From positions 1 through 64,000 of the forward strand of contig CAVQKQ010000012.1 of assembly GCA_963713085.1 (NCBI GenBank): a DNA stretch of 64,000 nt, written 5' to 3'. Each line of letters starts with the position of its first letter. Position 1 is the first letter of the stretch. The notes beneath the pieces were generated by a model that saw nothing but the letters and a program-made list of their open reading frames with translations, had not been told where the DNA came from and made no database searches. A program made the translations under genes and the position numbers. This DNA comes from PFJX01 sp963713085 (lineage in GTDB: Bacteria > Pseudomonadota > Gammaproteobacteria > Burkholderiales > Thiobacillaceae). Below, one piece after another: positions 56,122-64,000 of this stretch.

Positions 56122-57096
56122 TCAGCCGCCGGTCATGCTCATGAAGCGGACCAGCTTCTGCGGCTGCTCGCGGAATTCATGGCGCTCCGGCTTCAGGTCG
56201 ATGGCCAGGCGGATGGCCTCGACGATCTCCCGGTCGGTGGCGCCACCACGCATCAGGTTGCGGAAGTCCACGCGCTCCTCCTGCCCCAGGCACAGGTGCA
56301 GGATGCCGTCAACGGTGAGGCGTACCCGGTTGCAGGTGGCGCAGAAATGCTGGGAGATGGGGGTGATGAAGCCCACCGTGAAGAGGCCGTCCCGGCTGCC
56401 CAGGTAGCGGGCCGGGCCGCCGCCGGGCATGACCGTGTCGATCAGGTCGAAGCGCAGCTGCAATTGGGCCTTGATGGGCTGCAGGTCCACGTAGCCCATT
56501 TTGCGGGCGGTGTCGCCCATGGGCATGATCTCGATCAGGCGCAACACGAAGCCGCGCGCCATGCAGTAGGCGACCATGGCGTCGATCTCGTCGATGTTTT
56601 CCCGCATCACCACCATGTTGATCTTGATGGGGCCGAAACCGGCTTCCCGGGCCGCTTCCAGGCCGGCCAGCACCTTGCCCAGCACGGGGCGGCCGTTGAT
56701 CTTTTCCACGCCTTCCGGGCGCAGGGAATCGAGGCTGACATTGAGGCGGCTGACGCCGGCGCGCTTCAGGTCGCCCGCCATCTTCGCCATCTGGGTGGCG
56801 TTGGTGGAAAGCGACAGATCCTGGATGCCGGCAATGGCGGCCACCCGCTGGCACAACTCGGCCACATTTCGACGCAGCAGAGGCTCGCCGCCGGTGAAGC
56901 GCACCCGCTTCAGGCCCAGTCCCGCGAACAGACCCAGGAGTCGTTCGATCTCGTCGAAGGTCAGCCAGTGATCCGGCTCCTCGAAGTCTTTGAAACCCTC
57001 GGGCATACAATAGGCGCAACGCAGGTCGCAACGGTCGGTGACCGAAAGTCGGAGATATTCAATGCGGCGGCCAAAGCGGTCGATCAGGTTTTCCAT
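56122..57096 (-). CDS. moaA: GTP 3',8-cyclase MoaA
   Basis: 324 residues. The radical-SAM cluster motif is TDRCDLRCAYCMPEGF; the second 4Fe-4S site is in FCATCNRVRLTVDGILHLCL. GGEPLLRRN and the C-terminal GG (FMSMTGG) are typical and needed for activation. First step of molybdenum cofactor synthesis, GTP to cyclic pyranopterin. It is divergent from mobB-moaD across 173 bp. I see no Moco riboswitch in the gap. Confidence 0.97.
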   Translation of the reverse strand: MENLIDRFGRRIEYLRLSVTDRCDLRCAYCMPEGFKDFEEPDHWLTFDEIERLLGLFAGLGLKRVRFTGGEPLLRRNVAELCQRVAAIAGIQDLSLSTNATQMAKMAGDLKRAGVSRLNVSLDSLRPEGVEKINGRPVLGKVLAGLEAAREAGFGPIKINMVVMRENIDEIDAMVAYCMARGFVLRLIEIMPMGDTARKMGYVDLQPIKAQLQLRFDLIDTVMPGGGPARYLGSRDGLFTVGFITPISQHFCATCNRVRLTVDGILHLCLGQEERVDFRNLMRGGATDREIVEAIRLAIDLKPERHEFREQPQKLVRFMSMTGG

Positions 57097-57269
57097 GTTC
57101 CCAAGTCAGCGTGGTGCACGGCAAAATTGGCCCGAAGTGTGCGAGCGAGGAAAAGTGCGGTATTGATCTTGGACAATTCTTTCACCCATCTCCTTGACTT
57201 CGGTCATGTGGCGGCCAGGATCGCTACCCCCATGATGGCACGCACAAGCAACCCCGCAACCACTGACCC

Positions 57270-57776
57270 ATGAAGGTTTTAGGCATCGCCGGCTATAGCG
57301 GCAGCGGCAAGACCACCCTGATCGAGCGCTTGCTGCCTCGGCTCGGGTCCACGGGTTTGACCGTGTCCGTCATCAAGCAGAGCCATCACGATTTCCAGGC
57401 GGATGTGCCAGGCAAGGACTCCTGGCGCCATCGCCAGGCCGGCGCACGGGAGGTGTTGCTCACCTCGCCCCATCGCTGGATGCTGGTGCATGAATTGGCG
57501 GGTGCGCCGGAGCCGGACCTGGCTCTGGCCCTGGACCATCACCTGGCCAAGCTGGCTCCTTGCGACCTGGTGCTGGTGGAAGGGTTCAAGCATGCCACCC
57601 TGCCCAAGCTGGAGGTTTGGCGCGAGGCCAACGGCAAACCCTGGCTGCACCCGGATGATCGCAATTTCATCGCAGTGGCCGCGGATGTCCCGCCGCCCGG
57701 TAATATCCGGCATCTTCAATTGAACGATGTGGCGGCCATCGCCGCTTTCATTCAGGCGTGGATCAGACAACCATGA
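57270..57776 (+). CDS. mobB: Molybdopterin-guanine dinucleotide biosynthesis adaptor MobB
   Basis: 168 residues. A P-loop starts the protein (VLGIAGYSGSGKTTLIERLL), followed by TVSVIKQSHHDFQADVPGKD and SWRHRQAGAREVLL, then LVLVEGFKHATLPKLEVWRE. It is a GTP-binding helper of MobA in attaching GMP to molybdopterin. Its stop overlaps a small open frame that in turn overlaps moaD. Confidence 0.95.
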   Translation: MKVLGIAGYSGSGKTTLIERLLPRLGSTGLTVSVIKQSHHDFQADVPGKDSWRHRQAGAREVLLTSPHRWMLVHELAGAPEPDLALALDHHLAKLAPCDLVLVEGFKHATLPKLEVWREANGKPWLHPDDRNFIAVAADVPPPGNIRHLQLNDVAAIAAFIQAWIRQP

Positions 57777-57862
57777 GCGAAGCTTCCCCGATTCCAGCAG
57801 CCGGAATATTGCAGACCACACAGCCGACTCGTTGCCCCTATTTTTCGGAGTTGCCGGCATGA
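57773..57862 (+). CDS. 29-codon mini-ORF between mobB and moaD, possible moeA remnant or coupling peptide
   Basis: The ATG at 57773 overlaps the mobB stop (ATGA), and the frame ends at TGA 57860-57862, overlapping the moaD ATG at 57859 (ATGA). The peptide starts MSEASPIPAAGI and has no recognised domain. In many betaproteobacteria moeA sits between mobB and moaD. It is absent here, so this may be the scar of a deletion, or a short peptide that keeps translation coupled. Confidence 0.35.
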   Translation: MSEASPIPAAGILQTTQPTRCPYFSELPA

Positions 57863-58116
57863 AAATCAGACTGCTGTACTTTGCCCGACTGCGTGAGGTG
57901 TTTGGCCTGAGCCAGGAATACCCGGATCTGCCCGCAGATGTCGCCAATCTGGGCGACCTGCTTGCCTGGCTGCGCGCCAGGGGCGGCGTCTGGAGCGAGG
58001 AACTGGCTCCGGGCCGGGCTTTCCGGGTGGCCGTCAACCAGGACATCGCCGGTTTGGAGATCGCGCTTCGGGAAAACGACGAAATCGCCATCTTCCCGCC
58101 CGTGACCGGAGGCTAA
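57859..58116 (+). CDS. moaD: Molybdopterin synthase small subunit MoaD
   Basis: 85 residues from the ATG at 57859 (CGGAG upstream). Ubiquitin-like fold: MKIRLLYFARLREVFGLSQE, then RVAVNQDIAGLEIALRENDE, ending IFPPVTGG. The C-terminal Gly-Gly carries the thiocarboxylate that donates sulfur. moaE and moeB are not in the window. Confidence 0.95.
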   Translation: MKIRLLYFARLREVFGLSQEYPDLPADVANLGDLLAWLRARGGVWSEELAPGRAFRVAVNQDIAGLEIALRENDEIAIFPPVTGG

Positions 58117-58189
58117 AGCGGTCCGAGGGACTTGCATATTGGTCCCGCTGCCCCGAACCTAGCAGCCTGCATCCGGATCGGGCCTGTTC

Positions 58190-59569
58190 ATGCAAGACGA
58201 CGACACCCTCTCGCTGCGCCACCAGTTGGTGAACTGGCTGTTTACGCCGCTCTATCTCCTGCTGCTGTTTTCCACCGTTACCGGTTATCTGGCCGCGGTC
58301 AACCTGTCCAACAAACCCTACGATCTGGTGCTTATGGAGCGCGCCAGGCTCCTGGTGAGCCGCTACGCCATGCAACCGGAGGGCAGCATTCCCGATCTGA
58401 AGCAACTCTTCCCCGAAGCGGAAGGCGAAATCCTGTTCGCCCTGCATGACCGCCAGGGCCGCCTGATCGCCGCCACAGGCGCCCTGCCGGCCCTTCGTAC
58501 CACGGACTTCAAGCAGACCGGGCCAAGCCTTCGGGATAATGAATTCCAGGGCCGCAAATTGCGCATCGCCACCTTTCCCTACACCTCGCGCCGGGGCGAG
58601 ATGCTCCTGGTCCAGGCCGGGGAGCCCATCACCAACCGCCAGTCCCTGGGACGCAGCATCCTGGCCAACATCGTCATTCCCCAGTTCATCTTCATCGTGG
58701 TGGCGGGGGTGGCGGTGTGGATCGGCCTGAAACGCGGCTTCCAGCCCCTGGAGCGTCTGCGTCGGGATGTGGCCGCGCGGCCCCGCAACGATTTGCGCCC
58801 CTTGGACGAAACCCGGGCGCCGGGCGAGGTGCGGCCGCTGATCCAGGAGGTGAATGCCCTGATCGAACGGCTCAAGGGCATGATGGACGGCCAGCGCCGC
58901 TTTGTGGCCGAGGCGGCCCATCAATTGCGCACCCCATTCGCCGGACTCCGCGCCCAGGCCGAGCTGACCAAGCGTGAACAGGTGTCCGATTCGGTGCGGG
59001 AAGGCCTGGAACGGATCTGCGCCGGGGCCCAGCGTTGCAGCCATCTGGTCAACCAACTGCTCACCCTGGCCCGCAACGAGCCCGAGGCCGAGCAGCATAT
59101 CCCCATGGAAATGCTGGATCTGCATCGCGTGGCCCAGGAAGCGGCCGCACATTGGGTTCCGGAGGCCCTGAGCAAGAACATCGACCTGGGCTTCGAGGGC
59201 CTGACCCGCAAACTGCCGGTAAGGGGCCACGAGGCGAGCCTGCGGGACCTCATAGACAACCTCATCGACAATGCCATCCGCTACTCGCCGACGGGGGGGC
59301 ATATCACGGTCCGGGTCGGCTACGGGGACAGAAGCTGGCTGCAGGTGGAAGACAACGGTCCCGGCATCCCGCCCGACCAGCGTGCGCGGGTGTTCGAACG
59401 TTTCCACCGCATACCCGGTAGCGGCCAGCCCGGTAGCGGCCTGGGGCTGGCCATCGTCCAGGAGGTGGCCCTGCGCCACGGCGCCGATGTCGGCATCGAC
59501 GACGGCCTGGGGGGCGGGGCCCTGTTCACCGTGAGTTTCCCCCACCATGGCGTGGCGGCGCTGGCCTGA
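58190..59569 (+). CDS. Sensor histidine kinase (TctE/QseC type)
   Basis: 459 residues. Membrane segments at about 15-37 and 160-182 bracket a TctE-like periplasmic domain (LVLMERARLLVSRYAMQPEG onward). HisKA has phospho-His near residue 244 in AEAAHQLRTPFAGLRAQAEL. HATPase_c has LIDNLIDNAIRYSPTGGHIT, VEDNGPGIP and PGSGLGLAIVQEV. No response regulator is beside it; the upstream neighbour is moaD and the downstream one is convergent, so it is an orphan here. Known TctE kinases sense tricarboxylates, but the ligand cannot be assigned. Confidence 0.9.
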   Translation: MQDDDTLSLRHQLVNWLFTPLYLLLLFSTVTGYLAAVNLSNKPYDLVLMERARLLVSRYAMQPEGSIPDLKQLFPEAEGEILFALHDRQGRLIAATGALPALRTTDFKQTGPSLRDNEFQGRKLRIATFPYTSRRGEMLLVQAGEPITNRQSLGRSILANIVIPQFIFIVVAGVAVWIGLKRGFQPLERLRRDVAARPRNDLRPLDETRAPGEVRPLIQEVNALIERLKGMMDGQRRFVAEAAHQLRTPFAGLRAQAELTKREQVSDSVREGLERICAGAQRCSHLVNQLLTLARNEPEAEQHIPMEMLDLHRVAQEAAAHWVPEALSKNIDLGFEGLTRKLPVRGHEASLRDLIDNLIDNAIRYSPTGGHITVRVGYGDRSWLQVEDNGPGIPPDQRARVFERFHRIPGSGQPGSGLGLAIVQEVALRHGADVGIDDGLGGGALFTVSFPHHGVAALA

Positions 59570-59627
59570 AGGGATCAAGACCGGATAAGCCTTGCGGCAT
59601 AGACGAACGGGGTAGTGCCTCGGATCT

Positions 59628-60515
59628 TCAGATCTCGTGTGCGGCGGCATCGAGGTAAAGCCAGGCACCCTGGCGCCGCGCCAAGGCATGGGCGAGTTGG
59701 TGGAAGCGGTCCGCCTCGCGGAGTTGTCCTGCTGCTTCCAGGGCGCGGGACTTCAGGACCAGGAGCCGGGTCTTGCAATGATGTTGGCCTAACCGTTCGC
59801 ACGCCTCCAATGCCAGATCCAGCCACACCTGCCCCCAGGCGGGCGCCTGGTGGAACATGGCCTCGGCGTGGATGGCCTGGGCCAGTGCGGCCAGTGCCGG
59901 CATGCTGGTGCTCAGCCCCGCCATGGCGGCGTGCGCCGGGCCGCCGGGGGTTGGCAGGGCAAGCCTGGCGCGGGCCCAGTAATCCAGCAGGGAGACCCAA
60001 CGGGTTCCGTCCGGAGCCGAGCGGGCAATCTCGCCATGACGTCGGCACAGCGCCAGGGTGGCACTGGCGTCGTCCAGCAGGAAGCGAAGGTAGGTGGTCT
60101 CGAGCAGGGCGATTGGGTCCGCCGGGGCTTGATCCAATGCGGACATTGCAAGCGCCGATCCCGTCGTGACTTGCCCTTGAACGCACAGGCAGCGCGCCAT
60201 CAGGAACTGCGTGGCAGGGGACGATGCCGCCGGATCGAGATTGGCATCATGCGGTCCGACCAGGGTGTTCTTCGCTTCCTCGAAGCGGCCCAGGGTGTAA
60301 AGGGTCAAGGCCAGGGCATGGCGGGCCCGGGCCGAGGCCTCAGCCCCCACGTGCCTGGCAAGGTCAGGCAGGCGCCAGGCAATGGGATAGGAACGGGCGG
60401 GGCCGGATCGCAGATGCGCCGACCACCATGCGCCGAGGCGATGCTCGAAGACCACCTGAGGGGGTACGCCTGGTGGTTCCGACGTGGCGATTTCCAGCAT
60501 GTTGTTTTGAACCAT
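59628..60515 (-). CDS. Uncharacterised TPR-like helical repeat protein
   Basis: 295 residues, no family identified with certainty. Alternating Ala/Leu-rich helices over the whole length (RARHALALTLYTLGRFEEAK, TRLLVLKSRALEAAGQLREA) suggest tetratricopeptide-like repeats. No signal peptide or membrane segment is seen. It follows gpsA with 52 bp between, so it may be the last gene of that operon. Confidence 0.65.
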   Translation of the reverse strand: MVQNNMLEIATSEPPGVPPQVVFEHRLGAWWSAHLRSGPARSYPIAWRLPDLARHVGAEASARARHALALTLYTLGRFEEAKNTLVGPHDANLDPAASSPATQFLMARCLCVQGQVTTGSALAMSALDQAPADPIALLETTYLRFLLDDASATLALCRRHGEIARSAPDGTRWVSLLDYWARARLALPTPGGPAHAAMAGLSTSMPALAALAQAIHAEAMFHQAPAWGQVWLDLALEACERLGQHHCKTRLLVLKSRALEAAGQLREADRFHQLAHALARRQGAWLYLDAAAHEI

Positions 60516-60567
60516 CGTGGGGAATCCAACGGGCGTCGCTTCGGTCCGACCTCGCCCAACCGGCTGT

Positions 60568-61557
60568 CTAGGGTCCTTCGTCTTTCAATTCCCGGGACAG
60601 CAGGGCGGCCACGGCCTCCCTGGGGGGAAATTCCTGCTTCAGGATTGCGGCCACGGCCTCGGTGATCGGCATCTCCACACCCAGCTCCCGGGCCAGCTGG
60701 TCCACCTCGATGGCGGTGATGGCGCCTTCCGCCACATGGCCCAGCTCCCGCAAGGCCCCTTCCAGGCTTTCGCCAACCGCCAGGCGCAGACCCAATTGCC
60801 GGTTGCGGGAGAGGTTGCCGGTGCAGGTGAGGATGAGATCGCCCATGCCGGACAGACCCATGAAGGTCTCCGGCCGGCCGCCCAGCTTCAGGCCCAGCCG
60901 GGTCAGTTCCGCCAGGCCCCGGGTGATGAGTGCGGCTCGTGCATTGAGACCGAAGCCCAGGCCGTCGGAGATGCCGGCGGCGATGGCGATGACGTTCTTT
61001 ACCGCCCCCCCCAGTTCCACCCCCACCACGTCGCTGCTGGCGTAAAGGCGCAGTTTGGGGTCGTGCAGATACTGGGCGATTTGGCGCGCGAAGTCCGTAT
61101 CTTTAGCCGCCACGGTGAGGGCGGCCGGCATACCCTGGGCCACCTCCAGGGCGAAGCTGGGGCCGGACAACACGGCGGCAGGGGGATGGTCCGGCCAGGC
61201 CTCGGCCAGCACGGCATGGGGGAGCTTGCGACTGCCCTCCTCGAAGCCCTTGCATAGCCAGACCAGGGGTGTTTTGCAATCCAAGTCTCGTAGGGCATGC
61301 ATGAGGTGGCGGAACCCGCCGGTGGGGACCGCCGACACCACCAGATCCGACCCGGCGAGGGTGGCCCGCAGATCGCTTCCAACCTGGAGCCTGTCCGGCA
61401 GTGGCTGGCCCGACAGGTATCGGCTGTTGCTCCGTTCCCGCACCATGGCCGCCGCGTGATCCGCCGAGCGGCTCCAGAGCCTGACCTGGCCATGGCTTGC
61501 CAGGCGGATGGCCATGGCGGTGCCCCAGGCACCGGCCCCCAATACGGCGATATACAT
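60568..61557 (-). CDS. gpsA: NAD(P)-dependent glycerol-3-phosphate dehydrogenase
   Basis: 329 residues. The Rossmann motif is IAVLGAGAWGTAMAIRLASH. It also has LSGPSFALEVAQGMPAALTV, ELGGAVKNVIAIAAGISDGL with the catalytic Lys, and LSGMGDLILTCTGNLSRNRQ. It makes sn-glycerol-3-phosphate for phospholipids. secB lies 24 bp upstream, in the usual grxC-secB-gpsA order. Confidence 0.97.
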   Translation of the reverse strand: MYIAVLGAGAWGTAMAIRLASHGQVRLWSRSADHAAAMVRERSNSRYLSGQPLPDRLQVGSDLRATLAGSDLVVSAVPTGGFRHLMHALRDLDCKTPLVWLCKGFEEGSRKLPHAVLAEAWPDHPPAAVLSGPSFALEVAQGMPAALTVAAKDTDFARQIAQYLHDPKLRLYASSDVVGVELGGAVKNVIAIAAGISDGLGFGLNARAALITRGLAELTRLGLKLGGRPETFMGLSGMGDLILTCTGNLSRNRQLGLRLAVGESLEGALRELGHVAEGAITAIEVDQLARELGVEMPITEAVAAILKQEFPPREAVAALLSRELKDEGP

Positions 61558-61581
61558 TTCGCCCGTCGCCGCCCGGTAAGC

Positions 61582-62040
61582 TTAGTTGGGCTGCTGGTCG
61601 CGCGTCTGCTGCTGCTGCATGTAGATCAATTCGAAATTGACGGGCTGCAGCATCAGGGGTGGGAAGCCGGCCTTCAGCACGGCGTCGGAAACCGCCTCCC
61701 GGGCATAGGGGAAGAGGATATTGGGGCAGCCCACGCCCAGGGCGGGCTCCATGGCTTCCTGGGGCAGGTTCTGGATGCGGAAGATGCCGGCCTGCTGCAA
61801 CTCCACCAGGAAGGCGGTCTTGTCCTTGATCTTGGCATTGATGGTGAGGGTCAGGATGGTCTGGTAGATGCCGTCTTCAATCGGCGTGCTCTGGGTGTTG
61901 AGCTGCATGTCGATCTGGGGGGCGTCCCGGTCCAGGAAAATGGCGGGGGCGTTGGGCACCTCCACGGAAAGATCCTTCACGTAAATCTTTTCGATGTTGA
62001 ATACGGGCTGGGCCTGTTCTTGCGGTTGCTGGTCGGTCAT
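61582..62040 (-). CDS. secB: Protein-export chaperone SecB
   Basis: 152 residues from the ATG at 62040. Family features: FNIEKIYVKDLSVEVPNAPA, GVGCPNILFPYAREAVSDAV and FPPLMLQPVNFELIYMQQQQ. A longer open frame upstream overlaps trxC and is not used. It keeps preproteins unfolded and hands them to SecA. Confidence 0.97.
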   Translation of the reverse strand: MTDQQPQEQAQPVFNIEKIYVKDLSVEVPNAPAIFLDRDAPQIDMQLNTQSTPIEDGIYQTILTLTINAKIKDKTAFLVELQQAGIFRIQNLPQEAMEPALGVGCPNILFPYAREAVSDAVLKAGFPPLMLQPVNFELIYMQQQQTRDQQPN

Positions 62041-62117
62041 GTGTTTTCCAAAGGTCGGGGTAATGAGCGGGGCAATTATAGCCCCCGCATATGACGCTTG
62101 CTGGCTGTGGCGGCGCG

Positions 62118-62540
62118 CTATCCGTGTTGCGCCAGCCAGGCCTGGAGTTGGGGACCTTGCAGGGCGCCGGACACCCGATCCACCTCGCGGCCGCCCTTGA
62201 ACAGGGCCAGGGTAGGGATGCTGCGGATGCCGTGGCGGGCCGCCAGCGGCTGTTCCGCCTCGGTATCGACCTTGGCGAAGCGCACCCGGCCCAGGTACTG
62301 GCCGGCCATCTGGCTGAACACCGGGGCGAACTGCTTGCAGGGACCGCACCAGGGCGCCCAGAAATCCACCAGGACCGGCAATTCGTTGCGCGCAACGAAT
62401 TTGTCGAAGCTGGCACCGGTCAATTCGACGGGTTTGGCGGGCAGGACCTCGGCGCCGCACTTGCCGCATTTGGGTTGTTGATTCAGGCGTTGGTCCGGGA
62501 CGCGGTTGACCGCGCCACATTGGGGACAGACAAGTTCCAT
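62118..62540 (-). CDS. trxC: Thioredoxin 2 (TrxC) with N-terminal zinc ribbon
   Basis: 140 residues. The N-terminal zinc site has CPQCG and CGKCG, characteristic of thioredoxin 2. The active site is DFWAPWCGPCKQFAPVFSQM, and cis-Pro follows in GIRSIPTLALFKGG. It is a stress-related disulfide reductase and accepts electrons from TrxB. GGAG precedes the ATG. It sits between grxC and secB. Confidence 0.96.
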   Translation of the reverse strand: MELVCPQCGAVNRVPDQRLNQQPKCGKCGAEVLPAKPVELTGASFDKFVARNELPVLVDFWAPWCGPCKQFAPVFSQMAGQYLGRVRFAKVDTEAEQPLAARHGIRSIPTLALFKGGREVDRVSGALQGPQLQAWLAQHG

Positions 62541-62608
62541 GGTGGGTGCTCCGAAGATTGATCTAGGGAGCAGATGGCGTCTGCCCGGGGGAAATCAAGC
62601 CGCCAGGA

Positions 62609-62863
62609 TCAGGCCAACAGCGGCTCCAACTCGCCGGCCGCGTCCAGTTCGGAGAGGTCGTCGAAGCCACCCACATGGTGGTCGCCGATGAAGATCTGGG
62701 GCACCGTGCGGCGCCCGGTGATCTGCATCATGTGTTCGCGCTGGGTCGGGTCCAGGTCCACCCGGACCTTCTCCAGGTTGGTGACGCCCTTCTTGGTGAG
62801 CAGTCTCTCGGCCATGACGCAATAAGGGCAGACGGCGGTGCAATACATCTTCACTTGAGGCAT
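62609..62863 (-). CDS. grxC: Glutaredoxin 3
   Basis: 84 residues from the ATG at 62863 (AAGGA seven bases upstream); a TTG two codons earlier is weaker. The active site is VKMYCTAVCPYCVMAERLL, and RTVPQIFIGDHHVGGFDDL carries the cis-Pro and glutathione-binding GG. It is glutathione-dependent. Confidence 0.96.
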   Translation of the reverse strand: MPQVKMYCTAVCPYCVMAERLLTKKGVTNLEKVRVDLDPTQREHMMQITGRRTVPQIFIGDHHVGGFDDLSELDAAGELEPLLA

Positions 62864-62888
62864 GTTCAATTCCTTGTCACTGTCCTGG

Positions 62889-63296
62889 TCACTCCTTGGG
62901 GAAGCCCGCCTGGTCCCAGGCGTTCATGCCGCCGGCCAGGTTGTAAACGTTCTCGAAGCCGGCCTTCTTGAGCTGGCCGCAGGCAGTGCCCGAGCGATTG
63001 CCGCTGCGGCATACCGCGACGATGGGCTTGACCTTGTACTTCTCCAACTCGTTGAGCCGGTTCTTGATCTGGCCAAGGGGGATGTGCTTGGCCTTGGAGA
63101 TATGGCCGTCGACCCACTCGGACTGTTCCCGCACGTCCAGCACCAGTGCGTCCTCATGGTTGAACAGCATGACCGCTTCCTGCGGGTCCACCTGCTTGAT
63201 GCCGGACAGGCGGCCGAACAGGCCGCCGCCCACCAGCATGAAGCCGGACACCGCGGCCAGCAGGATGAGCCAGATATTGTTTAGGGCGAAATCCAT
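62889..63296 (-). CDS. Membrane-anchored rhodanese-like protein
   Basis: 135 residues from the ATG at 63296, with AAGGAA before it. One N-terminal membrane segment (IWLILLAAVSGFMLVGGGLF) is followed by a single rhodanese domain with active-site loop VCRSGNRSG; the Cys is present, so sulfurtransferase activity is possible. It is the YibN type, which heads the grxC-secB-gpsA operon in many proteobacteria. Confidence 0.93.
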   Translation of the reverse strand: MDFALNNIWLILLAAVSGFMLVGGGLFGRLSGIKQVDPQEAVMLFNHEDALVLDVREQSEWVDGHISKAKHIPLGQIKNRLNELEKYKVKPIVAVCRSGNRSGTACGQLKKAGFENVYNLAGGMNAWDQAGFPKE

Positions 63297-63430
63297 CGAT
63301 TTCCTTGTCGGTTGAGATGCGGGACAGGCGCGCTGTTGTTGGTATTCCAAGCGCGCGGCAAATCCCTAATCTACAGAGTTGTGTTGCGGACGAATTATCG
63401 CTCACTTGGCGCCTCCAGCGACAGGCCGCC

Positions 63431-64000
63431 TCAGCCGGATGACACGTTCTCCCGCACCCAGCGGCCGAACACCGGCACCATCAAGTCACCTTCCTCGGAC
63501 ACGATCAGGCGGCGGCGCAGCCAGCGCCGTGTAGCGGTATCGACTTGGACTGGTTGGCCGCACTCCAGGGCGGTGCCAAGCGCCGGCCTGGCGTCCGGCG
63601 GAAGGTCGCCCCAGACATGGCTGAAGTAATAATTGGCCTGGTCGAGCACATCCCGTTCCACCGGCTCGATGTCGTCCAGCGTCGCCGACTTGCATTTCTT
63701 CGTTGAGCCGGTCCACCAGCAGGGACCCGTAAAGCTGGACCAGAAAAGGCTGGCCGCCGGTGCGGGCCACCACCGCGCGGGCCACGGTCTCGGGGATCGC
63801 ATTGCTTGGAAACTCGGAAACTGGCCGGGTCAGCAGGGCCACACAAGTTGCCTCGTCCAGATAGCCGACACGGATTTCGCGCAAGTTGATGAAATGATCG
63901 CTCCACAAGTGGTCCAATTCATCGAACGGCGCCGACCCTGCCACCAGCAGGCGCACCCGGCGCCGATTTTGAATCGTGGCGCGCAGCAAGCCCATGAATT
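63431..64000 (-). CDS. C-terminal part of an AAA/STAND-type ATP-binding protein, one frameshift, cut by window edge
   Basis: The gene starts beyond the right edge. Visible is LLVAGSAPFDELDHLWSDHF, IRVGYLDEATCVALLTRPV and ARTGGQPFLVQLYGSLLVDR, the late part of the ATPase fold in Orc1/Cdc6- and STAND-like NTPases. Near 63690 the frame changes. The continuing text in the second frame (SATLDDIEPVERDVLDQANY, then VWGDLPPDARPALGTALECG) is a winged-helix-like tail ending at 63431 (RRRLIVSEEGDLMVPVFGRW). One inserted or deleted base in AAGAAATGCAAG joins the two. The N-terminal effector domain and the Walker motifs are not in the window. Confidence 0.65.

Noticed and set aside
57097..57269. Molybdenum cofactor riboswitch between moaA and mobB
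   Set aside because: I could not draw the conserved multi-stem fold on either strand; a covariance search would settle it.

Overview
The window is a chromosomal segment of a GC-rich betaproteobacterium, and it spans the replication origin. The origin block (gyrB-dnaN-dnaA facing rpmH-rnpA-yidC-mnmE, then mnmG-rsmG-parA-parB, the eight-gene F1Fo ATP synthase operon with atpI, and glmU-glmS) has the order known from Thiobacillus-like Nitrosomonadales/Hydrogenophilales. recF is absent between dnaN and gyrB. The c-type cytochrome, LivKHMGF transporter and DUF255 protein fit that assignment. Genus is inference from synteny; I could not run a similarity search.

Layout. 1-5.3 kb: the 5' part of a type IV pilin gene running off the left edge, a RecB/AddA-like helicase-nuclease gene with three frameshifts and a palindromic repeat, and argJ with one frameshift. 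5.3-9.8 kb: DUF815 ATPase, YifB/ComM, a VIT1/CCC1-type metal transporter and metF. 9.8-13.1 kb: a structured intergenic region, then a LuxR-type response regulator, a hybrid histidine kinase and a small membrane protein. 13.1-29.6 kb: rsuA and the origin block, with oriC between dnaA and dnaN and three parS sites (inside yifB, across the gyrB start codon, and upstream of mnmG). 29.6-40 kb: atpIBEFHAGDC, glmU and glmS. 40-45.7 kb: an orphan ParA-family ATPase, bioA carrying an in-frame repeat, two small proteins, a DUF255/thioredoxin-fold protein and a small cytochrome c. 45.7-50.5 kb: a complete Liv branched-chain amino-acid ABC transporter. 50.6-52.3 kb: two adjacent exported proteins built from a short NPxxYxxW-like repeat, the least explained part of the window. 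52.2-53.6 kb: fau, a 6S RNA gene, zapA and a ZapB-like coiled-coil gene. 54-59.6 kb: a GT4 glycosyltransferase, gluQ, the molybdenum-cofactor genes moaA, mobB and moaD (no moeA), and a TctE-like sensor kinase. 59.6-63.3 kb (minus strand): rhodanese-grxC-trxC-secB-gpsA and a repeat-helical protein. The right edge holds the C-terminal part of a frameshifted AAA/STAND-type ATPase.

How the parts work together. ParA/ParB, three parS sites, DnaA, DnaN, GyrB and oriC form one replication-segregation unit; MnmE and MnmG make the same tRNA wobble modification on either side of it. ATP synthase and GlmU/GlmS link energy and cell-envelope precursor supply. The Liv operon is followed by the repeat-protein pair, separated by a 179-bp promoter-sized gap.

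Caution: five single-base frameshifts (three in the helicase, one in argJ, one in the right-edge ATPase) lie within about 5 kb of the left edge or at the right edge, each at a short homopolymer or doubled base. Assembly error is a serious alternative to real gene decay.
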